A DNA stretch of 17,756 nt from Echinostoma caproni (GCA_900618425.1 UZAN01041077.1:46500-64255), one strand, 5' to 3'. Counted from the stretch's first letter, positions 1 through 9,419 are shown. Numbers and translations: made by a program. Notes: a model not told the origin generated them from the sequence alone.

Positions 1-936
1 CCATTGCCTTGGCAAAATACTATTTGTGCCGGTGAAAACAGCTGATAAGCCGTTATGATCTAGTTTCTCCAGTCTGACCTGTCAAATTAGAGGGTATTCA
101 GTTTGCATTTGAGCTCCTTCCTCTTTTATTCACTTATTTGTATTGCTGTCGTTGCTGATGGTTTTCTGTCTATCAAGTATGTTGGTGACGCCGTGTTTAG
201 CTTAATCCATCCCAAAATAACGCTGCCCTTGCTGTTATTTAACTCTGTAGTCGACTGCTCATATAGCTTTAAGAAGAACGCATCTAAATGTGTCAATATT
301 TTGTTTTTCTTTGCAATGTTACATTGTCATCCAGTTCTCGTGTTCCCTACTAGTCAGTATTCGATTCCTAAGTGGAGAAACATGGGTCACCCACTTAATC
401 TCTCCCTCAATTGACTTGATCACATCAATCATGTTTTGACACTCGTTACAAACGTTTTGTGCCCTCCGCTTAGTGCTGTTAGTCAGCAAGTTGCCCCAGA
501 TAAACCAGCATGTAAACGCGTAGCGTTAAACTCACTGTCTCCGTGCACTCCTGGTGGGCTTTCTTTGTTTATTGCAAATGGATGTGCATGTGACAGCCGG
601 ATCATTCAGACCTTTTCCGTGTCTTAGTTTGCATCACATCACCCATCACACAGTGTTTCCCAACAGTTGTGTCTCGTTTAAGTTGATAAATAACCATACA
701 GTACGTTCATGGATAGTAGGCCTACGCCTGTCTTTTCCATGAGCCAATAAGCAAGAACGGGTGTTAACACTAAAGCACAAAAGCGGGTCTATTACAAGTT
801 CAAACGTTACGAAATAGCACAACACGACCAGGCCGGATAACAAAGTAGTCAACTAATCAATCAACGTGCAGAGCTCAATAGTAACATCTGACTGGCTGTA
901 GCGGGTAGACATTAGAATGGAAGTGGCCAGCACCGG

Positions 937-955
937 CCAATCAATCAATCAATCA
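937..955. repeat. (CAAT)n microsatellite
   Basis: This is a short tetranucleotide run of about four and a half CAAT/TCAA units. A further two-unit AATC stretch lies near 855-863. It is a simple-sequence repeat with no other visible role. Confidence 0.8.
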
Positions 956-1356
956 AGCCGAAGGCATGCATGCCAAACATACCAGTCCACGCTGGGCCAC
1001 AGCACCGACACACCACAATTTGTCATATTCTCGCTCTTCATGTACTGCCAGAAATGTCACTCACATAATTCCGCATTATTCAGTGGTAATTCTAGCTATT
1101 TCACTCGCTCCACTTACAAAAATCTTCACGCACATGAAAAACTATTCGATCTCCTCGTGGTCTCTTATCTCGCCTGTTCATCTTCTCAGCTGGATAGCAT
1201 CTTTTGCAATTTATTCACAGTCCTAAATCAAATACTTTGTGGTAACCGATTTCATTGCGTCTTTATTCTTTCATCTGTTGCTAATTCAATACCTGTATGC
1301 GCACATGAGGATGTGATCACTTGACCTCTCTGGAATACACCAGCGTTTGATGAATT

Positions 1357-1379
1357 TAAACAAAACAAACAAACAAACA
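1357..1379. repeat. (CAAA)n microsatellite
   Basis: This is an A-rich tetranucleotide run of CAAA units, with one longer A run at its start. It could be an old retroposon poly(A)-type tail, but I see no recognisable SINE or LINE body immediately upstream, so it is called a simple repeat. Confidence 0.75.
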
Positions 1380-2488
1380 GAAAAAGCATCTAGACCCGTT
1401 GCCAGCAGCTGACTGCTTTCCTGTCAGTGCGAATCTGTCATCTTCTGCAGTTTGGTTTTATGCAAAACGTTGACGAACTATAGTGCATCGCTGAGATTAA
1501 ACTTCAGGCTTAATCATAATTGTATCCCGGCTTATTATTGTCGAAACTATGGGCAAACCATCCGTTTCTGTCTAACTTCACTCAATAGCTGCATCTTTGC
1601 TTTGAAGAGCAATAAAGAGTACGTCCGTCGTTCCTGCGTTCCACGAGGTAAATTTATTTTGATTTTGGTTTCTCTTTCAGATCGTGTGACCCAAATGATA
1701 TTGTAGTGAATTGTCTCATCTGATCGCGATTAAATAAATGCTTTGTGGTTTTTTCATGTTGATTGGACATTCTAAATGACTCCCAATCTCGGAAAGTTTG
1801 GGGTACAAGTTGGACACGAGAACAGTGCAAAAGTGTGTTGCAGTTTCAAGTTTGAACACGAAATTTACACCTGACATGAATTGTGTGAATGAGTAAGTAC
1901 GGTTGGAAGGAACGCACTCTCGGTCATCGGTTTTCTCGTACCCGTTTTCATGGTTTATCGATTTCCGCTTTAAGAATAACATGGTTTTGTGTCTGTTCCA
2001 AACACAAACCAGTGGTTTTTTTTCTATTCGATTCGATTCGTGGGTATATTTTTCTCGTACACAGGTTCATTCCGCACGAAGAATTGATAACGCGACTGCT
2101 GTCATTTATTTTACCGCCTGTAGTTTGAACCGGAAAAAAATTTTGGTGCAATAACTACAAATAAATGAATATATGTGAGGTTCTGATATAATAATTCACT
2201 TTATTGCTGCATTTGTTTAGTTCTTCTACAATCATTAATCACTGGATTTTGTTTCGGTATGTAATTGTAGATGCAGCAAATCAAACGTAGTTCGGCTGAT
2301 GATGGTGCGTGCGTGAAATTGGAGCTGAAAAACGGTTCAAAGCACCACTTCCACTCACTCTCTCTTGTTTTGTATTTGCGCTACACACGAACAGTCCGAT
2401 CGGGCGTCTTTGTTGTTCCAACTAATTTTGCACGTGTTTCGGTAAGAAATGCATTTAAAAAATTCCTAATTGGTCGTAAGTAAACCGT

Positions 2489-2498
2489 GTCACGTGAC
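2489..2498. promoter_or_regulatory. Palindromic E-box-like site
   Basis: The ten bases GTCACGTGAC form a perfect palindrome centred on CACGTG, the core recognised by bHLH-type factors in animals. A half-similar TCACGTG also occurs near 4122. There is no gene or promoter next to it, so a regulatory role is only possible, and the string could be chance. Confidence 0.2.
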
Positions 2499-2552
2499 TG
2501 CTTTGCGAACGGGAGAGCAGATCAGGATGCCGGTAGAGGCTAGGTGCCTGAG

Positions 2553-2618
2553 AAAAACCGGGAAAAATTAACGCAGTATCCGACGTGCATGAGGCACGGA
2601 ATGACTTATAGTAAGTAA
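2553..2618 (+). mobile_element. Possible tiny LINE 3' tail remnant
   Basis: One plus-strand frame reads A-V-S-D-V-H-E-A, then reaches stop codons in an AGTAAGTAA-type tail. This resembles the end of the retrotransposon at the right edge of the window, where A-I-R-D-I-H-E-A-G occurs shortly before the stop and a GTAAA-type tail. The match is only about eight residues plus the tail style. Upstream in the same frame there is a stop near 2550. It could be the last few dozen bases of a 5'-truncated LINE or a coincidence. Confidence 0.22.
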
Positions 2619-2619
2619 T

Positions 2620-4250
2620 GTCATCAACGTTGAAACCCCGCTAAATGTTTCAATCACTTGAATATTCACTCGTTTCCATTCTTTTCAGATTAACAGAACC
2701 ACACATCAGGGTCAAAATAGTTGCATCACAGGTGAACATCAGAGTGAACTGACTTGTTTTATCAATAAAATCTGCTTCAATAAGAATCTATGGACAATGC
2801 GTTGTCCAGTAGATCATAATAGTCAATGAAAATAGTTACAATTTATCGAGGGAATGCGTGCCCATGGATTACTTTTTGTCACTAGTTCTTTTTTATTATA
2901 TTTGTATATCATTATGTATTGACATTTTTGTATTATGTTGATGACGCAACACCTCAGGGATCGCGAGAAAGCATCTCGAGTGATTTCTGATAGCCATAAC
3001 ACCAAAATGCTCAAGATCACCCAGATGATTACAGTCAACCGATGGAAACCAATTCTGTTTCAACAAAAAGGCTTGTTCCGCACCTTGGCTTTGCCTTGGT
3101 GACGCCTCCCCCAATTGCAATTGTTTATTTTGTAATTCAATCTCAAACCCCATATAAATAATGCATTTTTCTGCAGTGGACACCAGTTGAGATGCAGTGA
3201 AATCTTCCAGGACATAAATCATGCAATGTTGCTATATTGGCTTCTCTTTTCATATTTTACCAAACCGAATAATTGCTACGAACTTTGTGACTGTAACGGT
3301 ATTGTTTCTATCGTGGTATAGTTGTTATAGTTTTCAACCCCAACTGCTTTGTTGAACACACGCACTATCGTCTGATTGTATCTTAACAGTGCAAGTCTAA
3401 CACAATGCCTGATTTTCCCCACGGGTCAAAGTTTGTATCCATCTTATCCTAACCTCTACGTTGCTCAAAGCACTACCGCATTCCAAGAAACCCTCGTCTT
3501 CCGTTCATTTTTAGATTTGCTCGTCACACAAACGATCGGACGGAATTTTCGGGGAGTGAAACAAATAGAACAAGAATCCATTTTATTTAACACCAATTGT
3601 TCGAGAGAGGCATTCGCGGTGTTTCACATCAGAAACCGAATTTTAGCTGTGTTGTGTATTTCCATATTTATCATGTTCATAAAAATGCTGTTCTCTATTT
3701 TATGCAGTAATCTGTAGGTCCATGAAGAAAAGACCAGTATTGAGCACCGTATCCAGTATTACAGTTTTCTGTGAAACAGTTTAGAATAGTCGTTCCGTCC
3801 AATTCGTAAAAGTATTGTGGGGTTATCCGAGCTACGTGATGATGCCTACCCTGGAGCAGCGTGCTACAGATTCTGGACATCTGCGATCAATCAAATTTGA
3901 AAGGTGACGTCAATGATACGTCTACGACTTCCGACTACACGCCATAGGCAGATCGTGCCAGCCAATCCGAGACATTGCAGACAACAGCAGTATTGGAATA
4001 CGATTGGTGGAAGTCTAGATAACCAATGATCTTCTTTTATACATATTATTTAATCGCTTTCATTTCTTCCAACAAATGAACTATAAACTACTATTTTTGT
4101 GGCCTTTTTCCTCGCATCTCTGTCACGTGGGATATTATGAGCTCGTGCCATTGCGATTCAGTACTTTCGTAATCCAATCCGTGATAGCTGATCTTTGATT
4201 GGTGTTCTGTGGTTCCAATAAAGTGGTTCGTGTTCCGAGTCCGGTGCGTA
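2620..4250. other. Unassigned non-coding stretch
   Basis: No gene is recognised. Two open frames of about 110 codons occur: 2896-3222 on minus and 3376-3717 on plus, the latter ending in a hydrophobic run of Ile, Leu, Phe and Met. Neither shows a domain, a signal-peptide-plus-exon structure or a likely splice partner. The segment about 3760-4020 looks somewhat richer in G and C than its surroundings and could be an old interspersed repeat, but I cannot name it. Confidence 0.55.
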
Positions 4251-4255
4251 TTAAA

Positions 4256-4271
4256 ACTACTACTACTACTA
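4256..4271. repeat. (ACT)n microsatellite
   Basis: This is a short trinucleotide run of about five ACT units. It has no coding context. Confidence 0.8.
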
Positions 4272-4605
4272 ATACGATTATTACAAGTGTGCTGTTCCAT
4301 CAAGAGTAGTGAGGATGTATGTACTGTACTAAATAATACCTAAGTAAAATGGGATTGGTACTTACCGGACAAGAGAATAACTGCCTAACATCAGAGTTAA
4401 AACGCTGTGATAAGATTTGGATTCGGGAAGTTACTAAACAAAAGTTGCTAGTTATGGTACCTGCAATCCGTGCGAGTGCAAAGAATGGTAGCTTTCCCCT
4501 GCGAAGACCAAGACGTTTCAGGACAAGATTGCTCATTATGGTTGATAGACGACGTTCTACGCTTCTGATGCACTTCTGATAGCAGGTACATTAGAATGCA
4601 CGTAT

Positions 4606-4673
4606 TCATGATCATCATGATCATTATCCTCATCATCCGAGCCATCATTATCATCATAATCGTCATCATCACC
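4606..4673. repeat. Imperfect ATC/CAT trinucleotide tract
   Basis: About 68 bases are made almost entirely of ATC/CAT units with scattered substitutions. They include two copies of the 8-bp palindrome ATGATCAT near the left end. On the minus strand the tract reads as ATG repeats and creates an artificial Met/Ile-rich open frame (4448-4726) that should not be taken as a gene. It is a decayed microsatellite. Confidence 0.8.
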
Positions 4674-4679
4674 AATACC

Positions 4680-5640
4680 CAATGCAAAGAAATCATGAGT
4701 TTAGTCACCTCAAAACCAGTGGTCATGTTGGTTAAACAAATCGGAAGCGCTCTGCAACCGTTTCAATTCACCATCACCACTGATACAATTCAGAATACGC
4801 TTTCTGGATTATCTACAACTTCGATCAGGCCAGGCAGCTAAAGCTTGCGGAAGCAATTGTCACCAAAAAGATCGGCGCATTACATTTCCCTTCGCGTGGT
4901 AACCCCTAATGCCCAACCTAGGTGATGATTTCATCCTAATCACATATAGTCAAATATACAAACAGTGCAATTTTCTATATTGATGACAACCAGATATATA
5001 TTGTGAATGTTCTAATGTTAATAACAGCGAATTCGCTGACGTTTCAGTTACCGTGGATAATCTTTCTCAAGACAGGTTTCGCAATCAACTAGAGGTTCTA
5101 TGAAAACTTCCACCAAGTAAAGAATATAATTTCATGCTAATAGATGGTCTATTCGATTATATGTTGGGAAAAGGCTGTTTCACATAAAGTTTTACTGCGT
5201 AAACTGGCATAAACTTGTTTTCAATAAATAGAGAAGCTACGAACGCGGGTTTGCACAATGTGTACATGACCATTTCGCTGCATTTACACACGTATAAATA
5301 ATGCAGCTAATACTACTTTGTATTCGATAAAATAAAACAAAAGCAAGAAGAAAAGCAGATTGGTCATCACCACGGATAACATAAAATACGAGAAACGAGG
5401 GCAGTGGGTGGGCGACAAATCACCAAGGCATTGCCTGTGTAACCAATCTTTTGCACTGTTTGTGTCTATCTGGTTTGTGATCGCGAGCTGCCAAATCCTT
5501 GGCATATTCCAGTGATTGTGTATTTTTCGTATTGCAAATGACCTAAACTGAAGGTGGATTGGGGTAACACTTTTACTTACTTTCACTGAATAAACAATGA
5601 TACGATTTTCAAGAAGGGGGAAGCGCTCCATCAAAAGGGC
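4680..5640. other. Unassigned stretch with one 120-codon minus open frame
   Basis: The only notable item is a minus-strand open frame at 5284-5646 (120 codons). Its C-terminal third is strongly hydrophobic, with a run of Leu, Phe and Ile that could form one membrane segment. Its first codons lie close to the tRNA-like module at 5684-5745 in the same orientation, so it may be part of that repeat's body. No family is recognised and chance is the simplest explanation. Confidence 0.45.
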
Positions 5641-5683
5641 TGTCATTCAACACACACAATGGGGAAAGTCGGGTGTTGTTGGT

Positions 5684-5745
5684 GGGATTTGAACACACAT
5701 CCCCGGGGGTGATAATTTGGTGACGCTACCACCGGGCTACCACCA
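5684..5745 (-). mobile_element. tRNA-like SINE head, minus strand
   Basis: Read on the minus strand, an A-box-like TAGCCCGGTGG (5729-5739) is followed after about 34 bases by a good B box, GTTCAAATCCC (5684-5694). These are the two internal promoter elements of RNA polymerase III tRNA genes, with tRNA-like spacing. The flanks do not give a good acceptor stem, so this is more likely the tRNA-derived head of a SINE than a tRNA gene. Any body would extend to lower coordinates, where no clear A-rich or tandem tail can be fixed. The A box has G where A is usual at the seventh position. Confidence 0.5.
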
Positions 5746-5839
5746 CCCACATATACATGCTGCGTAATCGATGAATTGAATCTTATTTGTCCAATCAATA
5801 ACGTGAAAGACTTTTGTACAGCACATATTTGTGAGACGA

Positions 5840-5855
5840 CCACCCGACGGGGTGG
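5840..5855. repeat. Short GC-rich hairpin
   Basis: CCACCC (5840-5845) and GGGTGG (5850-5855) are perfect inverted arms around a 4-base loop. It lies upstream, in the sense of the minus strand, of the tRNA-like module. Its function is unknown. Confidence 0.5.
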
Positions 5856-6861
5856 ATCCCATGGTTGGAGAGACCTGCAGTTCAGAGATGGAAATGTGAG
5901 AAACCTTAGCCTCGTGGGACTTGGAGTGGCGAACCACAAAAGGACCCGCCAGGGAAGGAGTGGAATTGAATCAGACCACCAGAAAACGACCTCCCACCCT
6001 TCGAATATATCCTTTATCGCCTTCTTAAGCCAAATCTGGATAGTGTACCATTTGGTGACGTGACTGTCTCTCTGTCCTACTTACGTTAAATGCTCAGCAT
6101 CCACAGTAAAATTGCCAAATGCAGTTTGATCCTTTTTGTTTGAAGGGGGGGAGGCAGTAGCTCTTTTACGGTGATGTTCGTACCTGGGTGACCGGGGTTT
6201 TCTACTATGTAGAAACACCTGACGAGAAGAAAGTTCAAGCGCTTGCTAACTAACCGATTGAGGTCATTGCTTTTGTCTTGTGGTGTGAAGAAAGCTTTCG
6301 CTTTGGGGACAATTATCGGTTTCTTTGTTTTGCTTGAGAATATTCAGCAATTGCCGTAAGCGGATACCCATCTGTATGTAGGTCCTTGTTTAGGAGACTG
6401 TTTTCATCATCTGTGGGGTCTACTGTGTTTATTTCACGGGATCCCTCAACTTATGGTCGTATTGCTGAATAAGAAAATCTGCTGCTCTGATTGTAACGAA
6501 ATGACGTCCATAAACAGAGTGACGAGCAGAAAATGAACCCCCAAGTACAGGCAAATAGAACACCAGTTCGGTAATCTAAGTGTACTAGATACGGATAAAC
6601 GAGCGACGTGTATAACATATGTCAAGTTATGAGCAATCCGGATCTGAAAGCAGGCAGGATAAATCGAAATGTGATGGGATACCTGGTCAAGCTACTCACT
6701 AGGCACCGTCAGACCAGAGAATAAATAGCACCCTGAGAGAAACAACGTATTAAAAGTGGGCGAACTGACCAATCAGAGCCATTCACTCCGGCCGGCTGTT
6801 TGTGTTGGTAATACGGATAGGGACCCGGCAATAGATACGGGGTGAACAATAGCGAACAGAG

Positions 6862-6879
6862 TTAATCGATATCGATTAA
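6862..6879. repeat. Perfect 18-bp palindrome
   Basis: TTAATCGAT (6862-6870) is followed immediately by its reverse complement ATCGATTAA (6871-6879), with no spacer. Each half contains an ATCGAT core flanked by a TTAA-type end. The surrounding 2 kb has no recognised element, so its origin is unknown. Confidence 0.85.
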
Positions 6880-7573
6880 ACGGGACTTCACAAACAAGTG
6901 GAGAAATCGGTACGGCACAGTTTGACATGAATTTGATGCGGACTAGTTATTTGTATAGAAAAGAAGGGAGAAACGGCTCACAGGAGCCGATATGGAACAG
7001 ATTCACACGTATCAATATTTTACCAAATGCATCAAACTGTGAAGAATAAACGTTTGCTAAAGAGTAAATATGTAATGGTCTGGGGGCGATGATCAAAGGT
7101 GATCTAAACAACATCCATCACAAGACGGCATGAGGTTCCAACGGAGGGCGAACAATAGTCTAAAATTGAGAGAATGTTGAATTAACTGGCGTGTTGAAAG
7201 TTCCAAAGTGGTTGATGTTCACACTGATTTAGGTCGGATGAAATCACTACCATAATAACTGATATTCACGAATCAGTGGGGGTTGGGTGTGATGGAACTC
7301 CATGTAAATATATTCAACTCTGCTGTTAAAACTCGCCTTGCGCAAGAACAGCCTGACTGGAAATGTACTCACAGACTGCCGATAGCACGGGATTGTTTAG
7401 TTTGCACAAACTGACAACAATGCGTTTTCTCTACCCACAGATCTGACATATGAAAACGTGTTGTTCAATTGCAATGAATGCAATTTTTTTGACTACCCCG
7501 TTTCTGTCATCCAATCGTTTGTTTTTCTCTTCATTGCCCTCGTTTCTTTTTCCACCTGGCTGTCTATTTATCT

Positions 7574-7577
7574 NNNN
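7574..7577. other. Run of four N
   Basis: Four undetermined bases interrupt a pyrimidine-rich segment. They mark an unresolved assembly or base-call position, so any frame crossing them (for example 7458-7646) is unreliable. Confidence 0.95.
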
Positions 7578-7864
7578 TATTTATCTTGTCCCCATTTTGG
7601 ATGGGAATGTGGAGAAAAAGATTTGAGGATATTTCTCATTGGGTGAATGTGAATAGCTGTTTGGGATGGCGAGAATGACAGTGAAAATAAAAAAAAAACA
7701 AGGGCCTCCGAAATGGTGATCCAATGTGTGGGCGGGAGGTTTATTCGTTTTCAACTACTCCGTAGTGGGTTTCACGTTTCTCGTGCAGACGTAGTGCTCC
7801 ATCATTGTTTCCATTTGCTCTTCCTTAGGTCCATAATTTTCTGTTTGAATGAGTTGTTTGTTTT

Positions 7865-7970
7865 GGCGGTTAGCGCGTCTGAACGGCGGCTACACGTTGA
7901 ATCCGCGCGGATTCGATAAATGAGCTTAGCGCCGATGATTTTTAACAGGGTCGAAACAGGTGGTGAGTGA
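7865..7970 (+). mobile_element. Divergent tRNA-headed element with hammerhead-like core
   Basis: An A-box-like segment, TTAGCGCGTCTG (7870-7881), is followed by a weak B-box-like GATTCGAT near 7910-7917. After it comes CCGATGA (7932-7938), one base from the hammerhead-ribozyme box CTGATGA. About 14 bases later there is GTCGAAACAG (7950-7959), which is identical to the GAAA-box neighbourhood of the SINE at 8845-9058. Order and spacing resemble that SINE, but the B box is poor, stem II does not fold well and the 3' part cannot be aligned. I take it as a decayed relative with low to moderate confidence. Confidence 0.35.
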
Positions 7971-8127
7971 CAAATTTGTTATGCACAACGGATACAGTTT
8001 CATAAATATCGGGATTCACTAAATGGGAATAAAAGCCATTCACCGAATTCAAACCGAGAATTGTGGCTGAATATAAATATATGTTTCAACTATGTTGCTT
8101 GGTGGATTTGATTCGAACTGTGAAAAC

Positions 8128-8156
8128 CCCGAAAGCCTCGGGTGGGTATCAGACCC
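8128..8156. repeat. Tandem pair of small hairpins
   Basis: CCCGA (8128-8132) pairs with TCGGG (8138-8142), and GGGT (8144-8147) pairs with ACCC (8153-8156), giving two adjacent stem-loops within 29 bases. A box-B-like minus-strand string, AGTTCGAATC, lies just to the left near 8110-8120, so this may be the body of an old minus-strand tRNA-derived repeat. No matching A box at normal spacing was found. Confidence 0.35.
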
Positions 8157-8344
8157 ATATAAGGATTTCGCCCACACTTTTGGACCACGTACTTCCCTTT
8201 AACAATTTTAACAGAAAACTTAAATCTGTCCAGCAATATATTTGAAAAACTAACCCACTCCGATTCACTGGTTCCATTACCAATCTTGTATGCTATCTGC
8301 ACCGTACTATCTTAGGTTTTTTTGAATAACCACGAAAACCTTTC

Positions 8345-8650
8345 CTAGTGCAGATATGAAAGAAAAATTTGGGTTGCGTGTTTGTGAGAAGATCGGGAGT
8401 CGCGGTCCTTGGTCGAACACACGCATGGACTTCTCCCACACTGCTGTACAGCTCGCAGGTTATCAGTCGGGCTACATGGAGATATGGAACGGTTTGACCG
8501 ACTCACTGATCCAAGCAGTTCATCTGAAAGACTTAAGTGTTTCAGGAGGCAACCAGTCATATCAACCAGCTCACGTGCGAAGCGTGCTATCGATAGATGT
8601 TGTCCCCCCCCCAGCTCGGCTAGTGCAACGATGTGGTTAGCGTTCTACCA
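8345..8650. other. GC-richer unassigned segment, open on both strands
   Basis: This block looks richer in G and C than its flanks. It is open for 94 codons on plus (8356-8640) and 71 codons on minus (8345-8560). Neither product is recognised. It ends with a 10-bp palindrome, CTATCGATAG (8587-8596), and a run of nine C (8604-8612). The base composition suggests an old inserted repeat rather than a host exon, but I cannot name it. Confidence 0.35.
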
Positions 8651-8844
8651 AATCATCTGAAATTTCCACAATTGAGTTAAATAAGAACAATCACGTTGGG
8701 TACACCAATTTCAATGGACAATTCAACTTCCAACCGAGTCATGACCCTGGAAGCTAAGATGAGCCGGGTCTGTGGCCCGCAACAATCTCGCAAAGATGAT
8801 TTGGGCTATATCGTGTAAATGGAAAATGAAAAGCTGTCTGATTA

Positions 8845-9058
8845 GCCGCCCGGTGACCCAGTTGGTAGCATGGTTACGTTCTGCTCATGAAGTCCCGGGT
8901 TTGATCCCAAGTTGGGTCGATAGATTCGCACTGCTGATGAAACCCAAGCACGTCGAAACAGCTGCCCAGTGCTTCTTAGCTTTACAGTTCACGCTTCATT
9001 TGCTATATACACGACGAATTCCCGTATGAAATTCAATCAAATCCTCCATGACTCACAT
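8845..9058 (+). mobile_element. tRNA-headed SINE carrying a hammerhead core, copy 1
   Basis: This is a non-autonomous retroposon of about 214 bp. The head has an A-box-like TGACCCAGTTGG (8854-8865) and a B box GGTTTGATCCC (8898-8908), 32 bases apart as in tRNA genes. The head is followed by a type I hammerhead-ribozyme motif (8928-8972, listed separately) and a body ending in TCCTCCAT and CTCA-type sequence. It aligns along its whole length with 16225-16437: shared blocks include GGTAGCATG, GTCCCGGGTT, CTGCTGATGA, ACAGCTG, CAGTTCAC-type sequence and ATCCTCCAT. The architecture matches the schistosome Sm-alpha family in kind. It would be transcribed by RNA polymerase III and mobilised by a LINE elsewhere. 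No certain target-site duplication was seen. Confidence 0.75.
8928..8972 (+). ncRNA. Type I hammerhead ribozyme motif in SINE copy 1
   Basis: A self-cleaving RNA fold is suggested by the order of its parts. GCACTG (8928-8933) and CAGTGC (8967-8972) form a perfect 6-bp stem I. CTGATGA (8934-8940) and GAAA (8955-8958) are the two invariant core boxes. The self-complementary CAGCTG (8959-8964) is the very short stem III. The expected cleavage point is after 8966. Two defects are visible: stem II (8941-8954) pairs badly, apparently after substitutions and a deletion, and the core U that should pair with the last A of GAAA is C (8965). This copy is probably inactive or weak. A six-base palindromic stem III is known from hammerheads that work as dimers. 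Confidence 0.65.
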
Positions 9059-9358
9059 GGAAGTGAACTTCTGTCGACCTCTGATTCCACAGAATTTGTG
9101 TGATAGCGTAACTGGAATGCATATGTCAAGTCAAGATAAGCTCCGTAAACGCCAAACTTCACTTGTGATCAGTTCGGGAGAACCGCGTTCAGAAAGGAAG
9201 GCAATTCCGCGCCTAAGTTCATCTTTTAGTCCGGCAACGGTCTGTCAACGGAAATTTATCCGATTCGGCCTAAAAACAAAAGTCTTAATGTAAACAATAC
9301 CTCATAAATAAAATTTTCACAGCGATCAGTATATTTGACTGGTTTATTCAGACGGAGA

Positions 9359-9415
9359 TGGTCAGGCGGTTAAATGCATCAACCTATTGCCCTTGAGAAC
9401 GTGCGTTCGAATTCC
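9359..9415 (+). mobile_element. tRNA-like module (SINE head)
   Basis: An A-box-like TGGTCAGGCGG (9359-9369) lies 34 bases before a good B box, CGTTCGAATTCC (9404-9415), with ACCATCAC following. It looks like the head of a tRNA-derived SINE, perhaps from a leucine or serine type tRNA. No acceptor stem closes, so a functional tRNA gene is unlikely. The sequence downstream runs into AT-rich DNA with TAAGTAA-type words near 9530, which might be the 3' end, but the boundary is not clear. Confidence 0.45.
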
Positions 9416-9419
9416 ACCA

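Larger units (their letters stand above)
1..2488. other. Unassigned non-coding stretch
   Basis: I see no gene here. The longest open frame is 135 codons (917-1324, plus strand). Its translation is rich in Ser, Cys and His and shows no domain I recognise, and it overlaps a second frame open over 966-1226, so I regard it as chance. Polypyrimidine-AG strings that resemble 3' splice acceptors end at 1680 and, just beyond this stretch, at 2688. No matching donor or conserved exon could be paired with them. The only structured content is the two short microsatellites listed separately and a short run of TTCGA units near 2025-2040. Confidence 0.6.
5860..7860. other. Unassigned non-coding stretch
   Basis: No gene is recognised. 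Open frames are unusually sparse between about 6065 and 7455, with none over 60 codons, which is consistent with non-coding DNA. The stretch contains the 18-bp palindrome at 6862-6879, a pyrimidine-rich string ending in CCCACAG at 7440 that resembles a splice acceptor, a 4-base N run at 7574-7577 and an A run near 7688-7697. Nothing else stands out. Confidence 0.6.

Noticed and set aside
917..1324. 135-codon open frame, the longest on the plus strand
   Set aside because: It overlaps another open frame, begins inside a CAAT repeat neighbourhood and shows no domain. The length is within chance for this much DNA.
1660..1700. Splice-acceptor-like polypyrimidine-AG motifs (also ending at 2688 and 7440)
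   Set aside because: Such strings are common in T-rich DNA, and no matching donor, conserved exon or reading frame could be linked to them.
2298..2325. CTGATGA followed by GAAA, resembling a hammerhead core
   Set aside because: The bases between cannot form stem II, and no stem I or III arms are found.
4448..4726. Met/Ile-rich minus open frame
   Set aside because: It is a translation of the ATC/CAT microsatellite tract.
5284..5646. 120-codon minus open frame with a hydrophobic C-terminus
   Set aside because: No recognised family. The hydrophobic run comes from a tract rich in A-poor pyrimidine on that strand, and its start lies close to a tRNA-like repeat.
5643..5939. Overlapping frames on both strands around 5640-6060
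   Set aside because: They run through the tRNA-like module, and neither strand gives a recognisable protein.
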